Source: Chromobotia macracanthus | Lineage: Eukaryota > Chordata > Actinopteri > Cypriniformes > Botiidae | Length of the DNA: 64,000 nt | Direction of reading: 5' to 3' | Assembly: GCA_036877525.1 (NCBI GenBank) | Contig: JAZGTH010000124.1 | Span: forward strand, 1-64,000 | In this document: piece after piece, positions 1-12,200 of the stretch | Position numbering within the stretch: the first letter of the stretch is position 1 | Layout of the letters: each line of letters opens with the position of its first letter | Program-made: the position numbers and the translations under genes | The notes under the pieces: model-generated | Seen by the model: the letters and a program-made list of their open reading frames with translations, nothing else | Told to the model about the DNA's origin: nothing | Databases searched by the model: none

Positions 1-775
1 AAACAGGCATGTAAACACTTCAATTATAGTAGCTGAGTTTACATGAACCTTAATAGTTCGATCGTAATAGGACTAAAAGCACAATCACATTAAAAAAAGT
101 GACATGTAAACACGACAATCGTAATGAATTGGCCAGATCCAATCCAAATTTTATTGTAATGGGTGGTTTAAACCTTGTCTAATCCGATTGAGGGGACATT
201 AAACACGTCATCAATTGAAAATTAAACTAGAAAGCTCTGCACATGTGCAATGACGTACACATCACGTAATGATGTATGGTTGCACGGATGTTATTGTCAG
301 ATGGCAAAGCAAAACTGCACGGTTAAAGCATGATGTTGCTTAGTATTTTAAATGTTAATTGTGGTTTGATAAACCAAAATAAGAAGCAATGGCAATAAGT
401 GGCTGCTAGTATGCGCATCTTAAAACGGCAGGAAACGTGCATTCGTGGACTGCGCATATCAAAAGATCAAATCCGATTCTAAGCTTGTCTTATGTAAACG
501 CGTCTCCATCACTTCTGTGTTCATTACAACACAGAATAACTATGGAATATGTCCATAGAAATGTTTTGCATTTGATCTAAATATATTTAAATAGTGGCCA
601 GTATCCTTCATCATGGTAAAAATAGCCACAGTTTCTAGTGACTAATCTGGATAACAGAGAATGCATGTACATGGGAGTGAATAGGTTTGCTTGTCATGTA
701 AACATCTTACTCAGATTAAGTCCTTACTCTGATAATTGGAAATGTAAACATAGTCAGTTACTGGCTAGTCAAGGC
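1..775. mobile_element. Probable non-autonomous DNA transposon (MITE-like), left end outside window
   Basis: No open reading frame of note. The motif ATGTAAAC recurs at 9-16, 104-111, 492-499, 696-703 and 742-749, with a reverse-orientation copy near 39-46. Clustering of one short motif towards both ends of a non-coding segment is typical of the subterminal repeats of fish MITEs. The segment stops where the DIRS remnant begins. The superfamily cannot be named because the left terminus and target-site duplication are not visible. Confidence 0.45.
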
Positions 776-1320
776 CAGCTTCCAAGAGTTAGCTACATGG
801 CATAGAGATGTTGTGTTAGCTCATATGAGGTGCTTAGGGCTGAGACTCGACCCCAAAAAGAGTATGCTTTCTCCTGTCCAGAGAACTTCTTTTATAGTGT
901 AATTTGGGACTTCACTATGATGCCGCACAATTTGTTGCCGGCATGTGTGGAGTCGATCCTTGCCGCTGTGGGCAGTGTTCAGCTAGGCCGGCACCTGACA
1001 GTCCTCCAGGTTCAGAGGACTGTCAAAATCCACTCGCTAAGGGTGGTAAGAGTTACGCACCGAAGGCTTCATACCCTTTCTTTGTGGCTCAGACTCTGGT
1101 TTCTCACCTTGGGTCCCACTCTTAGAGCGTTTTGCCGTCACAGGATTCTTATGACGGACGCTTCCCTCACGGGCTGGAGTGCAGTTCTCGATGGCTGCCC
1201 AGAATACTGTTTAGAATACGACGACAGCAGACAGCTTATTTCTAAAACGGTATTTTTGTATCTACAGAACTTCTTCGCCATCTTGTGGTGTGTTGATGTA
1301 AAAACGCAATATATGTGAAC
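776..1320 (+). pseudogene. DIRS retroelement remnant: reverse transcriptase / RNase H region
   Basis: An open frame at 830-1318 reads like the end of the DIRS reverse transcriptase and the start of its RNase H domain. It contains VESILAAVGSVQLGR, followed by the RNase H signature TDASLTGWSAVLDG near 1151-1192, whose Asp is the first metal-binding acidic residue in the family. The element is cut off on both sides: no gag, no tyrosine recombinase and no inverted terminal repeat is seen nearby. It lies on the opposite strand to the DIRS copies at 59-64 kb. Assignment rests on motif recognition only. Confidence 0.75.
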
Positions 1321-4094
1321 TGCAGAATAGTTTTAATTTTTTAAAATAATAAATGTATATGTATGAAGTGTTGGTGAGTGTATTATGAGGTGAGTGTGTA
1401 AAGTCAGTTTTATAAAGATAATTAACAGCAGACAGCAGTCACCTATCATGCACTACTTGCCCATCTACTGTTTGCATATGGATTCCTATTCTATTAGAAT
1501 AAAAATACAAAAATACATTAATGCTGTGTAGCTGGATGACGTTTAAATACATGATTAAATTAACATCTGTATATGTATGAATGCACGTTATCTATATAAA
1601 TTGTTTAATATGGGTTCTTACCAAGGATTCTTCCTCATCTGCATCAACATCACCAAGTTTCACCACTAACATTCACAACTAATAACTGTTGTTATACTAC
1701 AACAGCGTTTACAACAGAGTTTACTTATATAAATATATAATATATATATATATATATATAAATCTTTACAATGAAAATTATTTTAAATACAGAAGTTATT
1801 GTGCATTATGTTAAGGTTAGAGCTATGTCTCACCTGCTTAAATTGTATGGTGATATTTAGATTTAAACAAATGAAAGAGCCCAAAGGGTAAATTGTTTTT
1901 AACTGAAAAGCATTGCCATGGCAATTTGACAGCTTTAACAGAGACCACCATAAAAATCAGGCAGTGGGAACAAGCTCTCACACCAATACCAAACAATACT
2001 GTTTATGCTCCTTTAGAGAATGAACAGCAGGTGGCATTCCAGTTAAAGAAAAAAGGTTGGGCTCACTGATTAGTTTACTGTTTAAAGATCAGTGTAAAAG
2101 CGTTTGCCCTCAGCTAAGCTGATATGCTGGACATTAGTTTTAGTGGTGGATTGGGGGGTTACTATATCATAGGTACCAGATAAAGGGAAAGGGCAAGTGG
2201 TTACGTTTTCTGCTACTCAACCATTTGCTGTTGCCTGGGTGAAATAATTTATAGTTTCTCTCGTGTTTGTCTGACTATACTTCATTTGCATCACACACCC
2301 TTACAGGCCTTTGAAGCTGTATTTGGAAGGACCTCTCAAAAAATGTATATTTACGACACCACTTAATTTTGTTTATAGATTTTTTCCACATATTTTATTG
2401 ATTAGCTTATATTGATTGTAATCATACAATCACATAGAAAAAGGCTCAGAAGTAACATTCAAAATAGTAATTTTAAGCAATATCAATAAAAAGTACAACA
2501 CATTGACATATATGCCAAATTGTCTGACAGGACAGCTGCAACTTAATTTTAACATCACTCAAGGTTTTACACAGCGATAGTAGACTATTCTTTAGTTGTT
2601 GTTTTTAGGGTTAAACTCCTATCTACAGCTGGAACAAGGATTCCATTGTTTTGGATGTGTCCATGTTGCCATGGATGCATTCTAAAGCATGTTAACCAAC
2701 CAGTGCTAAATACATATATGTCAATACAGTACTTGAACCTTTCTGAGAACAAGGCATTGTAGAACTCAGCGAAAAGCCATTGATTCACTTGATGAGTGAG
2801 CCATCACAATATAAGAACCAGAGGTGGCAAATATGATTCTAGAGGTAGAATGATTTCAGGTCTTCTGTATTGTCAGTTTGAAATCAGCACTTGATTTCAT
2901 TAACACATTTTTTATTAAAAAACTATTATCTATTATTGTTGACCTATTTATGAGTTCTGTATTTGAAAGATTGTTGATTTACATAACCTCTACACAGACA
3001 GAGGTCTAATAGAATATAGAAAGCCTCCCTGTGTTGCATCAGAAAATGACCTTAACCAATACACCACTCTTGCCTAATTAGGCATTCCAACACTGATTTA
3101 TTCATTCAGGTAAACATACACTACTCGCCAGCCTAATTTTTTAAGCATATATATTGTGAGAACATTTGGTGCATAAAGAGTATGTACTTTTGCAAACATT
3201 TGGGCTACACCAAGACAAAATTCACAAAATGTTACAGTCTTCCCTCTAGCACCAGGTTTTGCCACTCCTGATCCATTATGGCTTTACAAATAAAGAACTA
3301 GCAGTATATTCACAAAAGAGTCACAAATACAGTGCCAGCAGCAGCAAGACAGTGTATAGCAGCTTGTAGGTAAATTAAAAAAATAAATCTCAAAAGAAAC
3401 TCAGCAGCCATAAAGATGTTACCAAAAACATGACTGAAGAGGCTTTGAACTATTAGGTGTAGTACTCAATTTTCATTGCATCATCTACACTAAGGTGTAT
3501 TTGGATATTCATATTCATCAAACAGTCTTCAGGTTGACTTGTCATGCACAGAAACAAATTGAAATGGTGATGAATCTTTCAATGGAACAAATCTGCTTTA
3601 ATTGGAATGTTATCCTAATAAACAGTACTACATTTACATTACTTACATTACAGTACTAAATATAATATAAGATAACAAGGCAAGCATGTCAACATATGAG
3701 AAATTGTCTTTTATACATTTCTCAGGAATTTGTGAGAACAGCTCACAAGATCTATGCAGAATTAAGAAAAATATAATCTAACACCAAGTATAATTTGTGA
3801 TTGATGTGTTTTATGCATGGGTCATGACAACTGATGATGTGTCAAGTACATGTATAAGAAAAGGCCATCAAAACCATCCTTGTGTGGATGTGGAAGTGCT
3901 ACTAAAATGTGCTGTCAAACTGACAGTAGCTTTCATAACGTCTGAAGCTCTTGCCGAGCATCTACTTCAGCTACATTTTAAAGGCTGTAGATACAATCAG
4001 AACAATTATATGAGGCTCAGTGCTTCTTTAGTAGCTCTACCGTATGTGCAGAAAATAAATTATTTTACATTTTTTTATATGCAATATGTTCATT
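1321..4094 (-). other. 3' flank and 3' UTR of fhdc1; no other gene seen
   Basis: AT-rich sequence without a recognisable coding exon. The proximal part must contain the fhdc1 3' UTR. Reverse-strand AATAAA hexamers occur at about 3097-3102 and 2910-2915 and could serve as polyadenylation signals, but the true site is not determined. A TA-rich simple repeat lies at about 1728-1762. The stretch 1960-2340 is less AT-rich and free of obvious repeats, so it could be conserved non-coding sequence. Confidence 0.5.
1728..1762. repeat. (TA)n microsatellite
   Basis: An almost pure run of alternating T and A, with short interruptions at its left edge. Confidence 0.9.
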
Positions 4095-6260
4095 CTACTT
4101 CCATGTGGGTTTAATGGTCCTGCATGAGGCAGAGTCTCTAATCTGTGTTGATCTGTCAGAGAAACTGCTACTTTTGAGGGAGTGTTCACGTCCAGTCTGT
4201 GGAGGTGGTGTGTCACTACTTCGACTGGAAGCCCTCACACTCTGAACCCTCCTTAAAGACCCTCCTAGTTTATCTTCACCCCTTGGCAAAGGTCCGCTAC
4301 TGACAGAGTCTGTTCTACCACCAGAAGTCAATCTCTGAGAACTAGATCTTGATAAGGTCGAGCCCTTTGATGGTGTCCCTGTTGCAGGTGTTGGAGGCAA
4401 GTCTTTCTTAGATCTGGAAGAGGATGCTACTGTATTGCGAGCAAAGCTGGGCACAGAAACTTTAGGGGTGCTGTTGGTGTTTTCATGTGTAACTCCTTCT
4501 GAGGTTCCTTGGGCCTGAGCCTGAGCCAAGGCTCGCATTGTAGAACGACACATCTTTTCCTCTGGTGCTGGTTTTGAAACATTACGAATAGGTTTGGCAT
4601 TTGTTTTCTTGAGGGAAGAAGTGCGATGAGTTGAATCCCTTGACCAGCGAGAGCTAATGTTGGTTGGCGTTGTTCCTCTTTGTGTTCTGGGATCCTCTGG
4701 AGGCAAGCTAGAATGCCGAGCAGGTCTGCCTTGTCTCTCACCTCTACTAGCTGGCATGCTTTGGTCACGAAGGGGACGTCTGTGTTCAGCACTTTCATGA
4801 CCAGGGTTTTTTTCTGCCCTTTTAATGCTACTACCAGATCTATTCTGCCTTGTAATTGGCACCACTTTACGCATGTTTTGAGTCTCAGTTGATGTGAGGG
4901 TTCTTGAAGGGCGGCTGACATGTGTACACCCTGCTTTGGACACTGTCTTGGTTTTGACAAGATTAGTCACTTTGGGGCTACATGTCTGGACCGACTTCTC
5001 ACCAACTCGCCGCCCCTCAGCTGTGTCACAGCTATCTGTCTCTGCCTCTTCTGTAGTTACAGATGGACTGAGTGACTCTGCACACTCTTGACTGACCATT
5101 CCTGCAAAAGGTTCGTCACTTGATGTAAGCATAGAACTATTGATGGACTCAAAATTGGAGAAAGGGGAATTGGCCTCCTGAATGACTTTTGAAAAGCTGC
5201 CATTCTGTGGCTTTGAGTCAAGTGCAGATCCTTCTTTATTGATGGGAGAACTCTCGATCTCAGAACAGTCCAACATGATAGAACAATCCGTTTCAGTGCA
5301 GTCTATGACATGTAACACAGGTTTCTTACTGGACATAGAGGGATCGAGGGGCAATGGGGTGTCACAAGTTGTTGAGGAATAGGTGCTTGTGTCCACTTCT
5401 TCTCTCTGAGATGAGATTGTTTTGTCATTCCATACTTTTTCTAGCCTGTGTTCTTCTTCAGAACTAGATGGGGGGGTATCAAGGACAAATGGTTTGGAAG
5501 GGTCTTCATCCCTTTTCAGATCTGTCACAAGCACTTCACATTGGCTGTCTACAGTAATATGACTGTTATTATTAACCTGGCTTGTTATTTCAAAAGGTTG
5601 AAGGCCAGGAACGAGTGTGTGTTTCTCCACACAAACATTCATGTGTCCAACACCTTGTCCTGACATCCCCTGAAAGACATTATTTGAATTACTTAATTGA
5701 GGGGTAACTCCAACTTCAGAGAAAGATGTGTAATTATTATTATTGTATGACTTATTGTTCATGTTGTAGCCAGAAGATGAGTTACTAGCTAAAGGACTGA
5801 TAGGTTCTGTTTCAGCCTTTGGTGAAGATGCAACCATCTCTTGGTAAGCCTGACTTTGTGGCCCCAGCTCTCTATTATCATCCTGTAAAACAAGCCAGGC
5901 CATGGTCTTTCTTTTATGGTTCTTGCTTAAACGTGGGAGGCTGCTGAATTTTGTGTAGTCAGTTGCTGAAGACCCAGAGAAAAGCTCCACAAAGCCACGA
6001 TCACCACTGGTGTGATGGTAACGACGGGCACTGGCCGAGCGCCCCAAAGGACTGTGGGGGCTTTGAGGTCTTGAATGAAGCAAGAAGTCCAGGAGGCCCT
6101 CTTTGGTTAGGATGTCAACATCATTTTCACTACTACTGCGACCAAAATTTCCACCTCCATCGTTTTCATTACTTCCTGCAGCCCAGGCAAACCGTCTCTC
6201 TTCCAATTCCTGTAATCGTCGCTGTCTGGCTTCCTCCTTTTGTTCTCTGTCCAGGTTGTC
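4095..6260 (-). CDS. fhdc1: fhdc1 terminal coding exon (residues 438-1158)
   Basis: One 2166-bp exon carries over 60% of the protein. The acceptor CTTGCAG precedes GACAACCTG, and the stop is TAG at 4097-4095. It encodes the end of the FH2 helical region and the whole low-complexity tail. Basic, Ser/Arg-rich segments near the C-terminus (RKVVPITRQNRSGSS, then RNTVASSSRS) correspond to the microtubule-binding portion described for mammalian FHDC1. Several open frames on the plus strand across this exon are antisense shadows. Confidence 0.95.
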   Translation of the reverse strand, partial: DNLDREQKEEARQRRLQELEERRFAWAAGSNENDGGGNFGRSSSENDVDILTKEGLLDFLLHSRPQSPHSPLGRSASARRYHHTSGDRGFVELFSGSSATDYTKFSSLPRLSKNHKRKTMAWLVLQDDNRELGPQSQAYQEMVASSPKAETEPISPLASNSSSGYNMNNKSYNNNNYTSFSEVGVTPQLSNSNNVFQGMSGQGVGHMNVCVEKHTLVPGLQPFEITSQVNNNSHITVDSQCEVLVTDLKRDEDPSKPFVLDTPPSSSEEEHRLEKVWNDKTISSQREEVDTSTYSSTTCDTPLPLDPSMSSKKPVLHVIDCTETDCSIMLDCSEIESSPINKEGSALDSKPQNGSFSKVIQEANSPFSNFESINSSMLTSSDEPFAGMVSQECAESLSPSVTTEEAETDSCDTAEGRRVGEKSVQTCSPKVTNLVKTKTVSKAGCTHVSRPSRTLTSTETQNMRKVVPITRQNRSGSSIKRAEKNPGHESAEHRRPLRDQSMPASRGERQGRPARHSSLPPEDPRTQRGTTPTNISSRWSRDSTHRTSSLKKTNAKPIRNVSKPAPEEKMCRSTMRALAQAQAQGTSEGVTHENTNSTPKVSVPSFARNTVASSSRSKKDLPPTPATGTPSKGSTLSRSSSQRLTSGGRTDSVSSGPLPRGEDKLGGSLRRVQSVRASSRSSDTPPPQTGREHSLKSSSFSDRSTQIRDSASCRTIKPTWK

Positions 6261-9200
6261 CTGCAAGAGTGGACAAGAAATCAGACTATAGGAAGGTTTG
6301 ACTAACATAAACATGATGACTTCAATGTTATGTTTCACAGATAAGTGACATCTGTAGCATGTTTTATAAAATCCCCCATTGTTAATGGAACCTTTCTGAA
6401 AATTTCTGAATTTATTTATTTATTTAAATGGATAGAATGTATTTTTCAATTTTGGATGCTAGTCAATAAAATGTCACACCTTTACAGCTTTCTTGAACTT
6501 TATACAGAAGTCCTGGAAGATTCTGAAGCACTCATCAAGTTTAAAGGTGTCTTTATCTTCACAAAAAAAGTCAATGAGAGTGTTGCCCTCCTTACGCAAG
6601 TCCAGCCTGCGGCATTTGAGGTCCTGCAGGGCCTGTGTAGAACTCTAAACAAATATGATAAAAGCAAGTTATGCAAGTTTTACATAAATAGTAGAAACAA
6701 AAGGACTGCTTTTCAGTATAGTATATATATGAATTACAATATGATATTGAGTTAACATGATGGTGCTGGACATAAACAAAGTAAAACAATCGACAATATT
6801 AAAAATGTAATTAAAAATATACAATATATAATATTCTATTTTGCAACTGTCATTGGGAAAATAATTCATTTACCCGCAAAAATGGATCTAGCTGCTTTTG
6901 AAGTTCTTCGTCATCCTGAATCTTCTGCTCTAAAGAACGTGTTTTAACATAAAGAGAGGAGAACTCTGCCTCTATGTTTTCTACTGAGATTCTACAGCAA
7001 TAGAAATCAAGGCAGGAGGAAAGGCAGCAGAAAAGTAAGGAGATAAAGAAAGAAGAGAAACAAAATGAAGGTCAAACATGGAGAACAGACAGCAATACTT
7101 CAAGGAATTTTACAATAAATTTTCAACATGGTAAAATAATACCAATTTGGTACACAACCGAAGTGACCTGTTGCAAGCAGGAAGCCTGAGAATTACTTAA
7201 GGTGGTATCAGGCTAAAGATAAATAGGAGAAATTACTTTCTTTCCTAAAAAAAGCCAAGTTTTTTATTACTGTATTCTAGAGATCTGGTCCATACAGCTT
7301 ATTCTGGCCAAAAAACGGCCACTGTCACAAACAGTGAAAAACAAATAGAAATTGTGAAAACATACAGTGGAAAATGTATTTAGATTTTGTTAGCAGAACT
7401 TCTGTTCATCCAAAAACATTAAGTGCATTATTTCCAAGATGGAATATACAGTGAACAGACTGTAGTCAAGAATAACATTGCTGTTACCTGGCTGCACTCT
7501 GAACATGTATCAGCTTCTCTGGGAACTTCAAAAGGGTCTCATCTTTTTTCTGTGCTTCCTGTGGGAGAAAGAAAAAGTCACAACAATAAATGTAAAGTAA
7601 AAATAAAGTTAATGTGTAATAAGAACTCTGTAACAGACTGCATTTGCCTTTGGTATGCATTTGGTTCTTTCACACTTACCAGTGCCACAAAATGGAGTAG
7701 GTTCATGCCGGGCTTGTTGGCTTTTGTGTCAGCCAGAGATAGCAGTGAGGACAGTTTAAAGCCCACAGCATTGCCTGCATAGCCACCCTGTAAACAGATA
7801 GAGAACATCGACTAACAGTCATTTTCAAACACAAAACCTGTTAAATTTCAGTAAAGTTTCCACATCTACTATTCAGTTGTGCCCTTTATCCACCTTGCCA
7901 CCATTCACACACCAGAACCAAGCATTAAACACTGTGACGTGTTTAATCTGCTGGATGTGGTATCATATTAGCTTTAAACAGCGACACCACTTCATTTATT
8001 AAAGAGGCTAGTTAATTTGTCATAACTGTTACAGTAAACTATAGGCTAATTTCTACATCCGCTCATACAGAGGAAAGTTCATTTGTTCAGTGTCTATCAA
8101 TTTTAAGTACATTTCTTTTCTACAATATAAATAAGCCTGATTTGCAAAGTCACAAGCTTACAACTAATTGGTGTGAAGTAATTGTGTCAGCTTAATTGCA
8201 AGTTGGTGATTGGTTCAATTGATTTGACGTCTGAGTGATTGACTTAAACTCAGCATATGTCAGAGCATCGTAAATTAGCTAATTTGCTGGCATTTCAAAA
8301 TTTCTGGTTTTCTCAACATTCTCAACATTTCTCAACATTTCAAGTGTCTTATTCACAAATTATCTTAAATTTTGTATGTCTGTTTGTATGTGTGAGTGAA
8401 GTAGCTGAAAGAAAGGAAAACGGAAAAGACCAGAAAGAGAAGGAGATAAGGCTAGATACAAGAACAGAGAATTCTTACTGCATTCATGATATTTCCTGCT
8501 TGGAGAACCAAGTGCAAAATGGCATGGAGCTCTTCACAAGTCATTAATTCTGTGGAAAAATCAATACAAATTCGGTAATGACAAGCCATGAACATTCTAT
8601 GTGCTATTACTATTACCTGTTGTTCTTTAATGGTCATATATATATGTATATATATATATATTGTGGCTTGTGGCTTGATGACAGCATGGGGTACAGTGCG
8701 CAGTTTAACTTTCATTTAGTAGTACCAATTTGAACCAACATTTGGATCCTAAAATTACTTTCAGGATCATGGTCCTCGAGGTCCAGACTTCAGTATTATT
8801 TTGATGTGTATATAATAAAAGTTGTGAAATAAGTGCCTATTATTAATTCTACTTTGGTGCTACAAGGGTATTATAAACACCAAGATAACAGACTTTCTCA
8901 TCTCAGCTGCCTCAATCAAATCAAAAATGGCATTGTTTATGGTAATATGCAGCGAGCATAAATTCCAGAGCTATGCTTCAGTTGACAGTTATAAGGTGCA
9001 ATATGTAAGTATCTAAACTACAAATGTAATATTTGACAGATGTTTCAGGGTGGAGGTGTTATTTTCTTAAGAATCTGTTATTTTGACAAATAATTTATGC
9101 TACTGACTTGGTTTTAAATCTACGTTGTTATCCAATTACTTAGCCTTAAAACACAAAATGCACACATGTAGGTCAGGAAACTCTAAATGCTCTTCATTTT

Positions 9201-12200
9201 GAGACCTTGGTAGTTATAAAACCCTGCCTACAGCCCTGTTCAAGGTTGATAAATCACTTTGTGGGTGCTGTTTTATGCATTTGCATTAACACTGCCCTCT
9301 ATTTTGCATTTGTATATTCTGCTCACATTAAATTACATATTCATCAGAGGAAACCTACAAATACAGACATGATGTGCTACTTGCACATCTGAAGGATGCA
9401 ATCCTCAGTATAATACTGCACATTAGCATACATACATAACATAAATTTTGATAATTTACACAACATTTACATTATTTTCACCTTATACTGTACAATGATT
9501 ACCAAACTACAAAACACAAAAGTATAAGGATGAATAAGGAAATTATTCAACTCTGATTTCTCAAAGACATGAGGTAAAATCAAAACCTCTGAACGGAAGC
9601 AAAATGAATTATTATGTTCCTACCTTCGGTAGCCTGACGCACAATGTTAATCTCACGATTCATGACCGCACAGGACGGGTGGAACTCCTCCCGAAGTACC
9701 ATAGCCTCAATACGCACCTCAAAGCTTTAAAAAGTGTACACACAATCATAGTTCACTTGCCTGTTTCATAAGAGGTTAAAAATTACAAATAAACATTTAG
9801 ATTTGTTTTATTGGTAATTAAATTCTTGTGCATCTCCAACCATGGCACTTGAATCAACAGGAACATGAAGGAATCCACAAGTGTCAATTTATTGGGGTCT
9901 CCTTTGAATTCCCTCAATCTCTTCACCTAGTCATGGATAATATGCATGATTTCAACTTTTATACATATAATTTATACATACAATGCAAAACTCCATTATA
10001 GACCTATAACTGACTGGATTTAATCTGATTAAAGATTATATACAGTAATCAAGTTCGAAGCCTGGTTTGTACATAAACATATACATTACATAAAATCGTT
10101 AAAATCATAATTCTTACAAATGAATCCCTGTTTACACTTGGTATTACCATCTGAAGCCATCAGCCAAGACAAATTAGTTTACACTTAGAGGCCACATTAT
10201 TAAAATATTTAAGGAGAGGGCCTTATTTTGTGATTACAAATTCATGTTATCTGTGACATGGGTGTGTTGTGATAGTTTGAATCTCAATGTGGTTTGAAAC
10301 TGCAATGCATCCTATTTAGTGGCCAACATTTGCTTAACATAGTATCTAACATTTAATGTAGCTAATGATCTATTTTGTGATTACCCAGGACAGAGGTTAT
10401 TAACAGGTGTAAACAGGGCCATGTGATATGCAACCTCAATAAATATAATGTACAAGTGAGGTTTTGACGCCTACTCACCTCCTCAGCCTCTGGAAGAAGC
10501 TTAAGCAGTTCTTTTAGTGGTTCAGCCCCATACTGCTTACTTTTGCCCTGACAAATATCTTCTACTATTGCATGATTGGACCTGAGGGAGAAAAACACAA
10601 GTACAAAACAGATGATCCATTTATAGCTCAGGCAATGCAACCTGACTGCTTAGACCATTAATGAAATGTAGTAAACTTCAATGTATACTTATGCAAACCT
10701 TTAACTTCAGACTATCCAAATGTGTTGAAATTTCAAAATATATTTTTTACAATGTTTTCAATGTTTATTATACTTTTTATTATACTAGAACCTTATACGG
10801 TACTGTGCAAAAGTCTTAAGCCAGGATTCTCCGGCTAATTTGATCCTGATTTTCCCCTCCCGAGAATCCTGGAAAAAATCGAATCCAGGACCTTGATCGG
10901 GTCTGATGTTCTGGCCAGATTATCTCGTAATGTGAGGTGTTTACAAATCAAATCCTACACCACTATATCTTCTCTGAGAAATATTGGGGCTGCTCTGGTC
11001 ATATCAAACATGTTTGATATTTATGATTTTAAATCAAGATGATTGCGTCTGTAAATTTACCGTAGTCAATGAGAGACAGAGATGAATGACAGACCTTATA
11101 AATTAGTGATCATGAAACAAGCTAATTTACGATCAGCTGACATGGGAAAAGGAATTGTTGAAGTGTGCCAACAACATGACTGCCTGTTTTTAAACATATC
11201 ACAACTGTTTCACCAAAGACAAGAGCTGAGAGATCGCCTCAGTTTAAAGTATACCAAGTAAGTGTAGAAAGATAGCCAGCAAATGTAAATAATAATAATA
11301 ATAGTAATGCATAAGAATATATAGTTTGTTTACATCCACTTCCCATGAGATCACACAAAGTGCACCCTCTGGCACGATAATCTTAATATCTTGTAGCGTG
11401 TGATGTGGCTTAATAGTGTGAGCATGTTTAAGATTTTAGAGAAGAAAATCTTAGTCAAGATTCTTCTTATGTGTGTGCTGCAACCAGATTTCATAATAGT
11501 AATAATAGTAGTCTGAGCCCAGATTTAGTCACATTAGATGCTTCACAGGAAAAAATTGGTCACACTTCATATTAAGTGTCTTTAAATACTGTGTACTTAC
11601 ATAAGAAAACAGCATGTGGTGTATTGTATTTACTACGTTGTTCTGGATAGATTTAGGGTTAGGGGTGTGTTTACAGTTAGAGATGGGGTTGAGAGTGTAA
11701 TTACATGAATACACTTTAAATATTAGGACAATTTACCAACATTTATGTATGTTATGTACATTTATATAGTTCTTATGTAAGTACATTGTAATTAAAGACA
11801 ATATAAAGTGGGACCACAAAATTGTTTCAGTATGTTTAATTATATCTTTTGCTTTAGGGTGTCAGTATGAAAATTACAAATTTGTTTCAAACAAATCCTT
11901 TCATTAACTGTAATAATCAATTTTTTTGTATGAACAAGGAGTCCCACAACAAACGGTTTAGCCCACACAGAATAAGAACATTGACTCTTTCAAACAATAA
12001 GTGAAAAATGTGTAAACACTGCACAAACGTGATTGTCCTGTAGCAAACTAAATCAAATATATTATTTCTTATTTATATGCATTATTCTATGCAAGTTTTT
12101 ATACCTAATCAGCCCTATGTAATCAATAAACACTGTCCAAACAGACACAAACACTCACATATACAGAACAAATAAACAAACTTTACAGACAAACATATAA

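Noticed and set aside
2585..2788. 67-aa minus-strand frame downstream of fhdc1
   Set aside because: No recognisable domain, no splice signals of note, AT-rich context; likely chance.
4427..5663. Several 65-177 aa frames within the last fhdc1 exon
   Set aside because: Alternative frames of a long Ser/Pro-rich exon; none resembles a known protein.
10796..10825. Terminal repeat of a Tc1-like transposon (TACTGTGCAAAAGTCTTAAG)
   Set aside because: The motif resembles known fish transposon ends, but no partner repeat or transposase was found, so no element is called.
11640..11700. Telomere-like GGTTAG/TTAGGG motifs
   Set aside because: Only a few scattered units inside a MITE core; not an interstitial telomere array.
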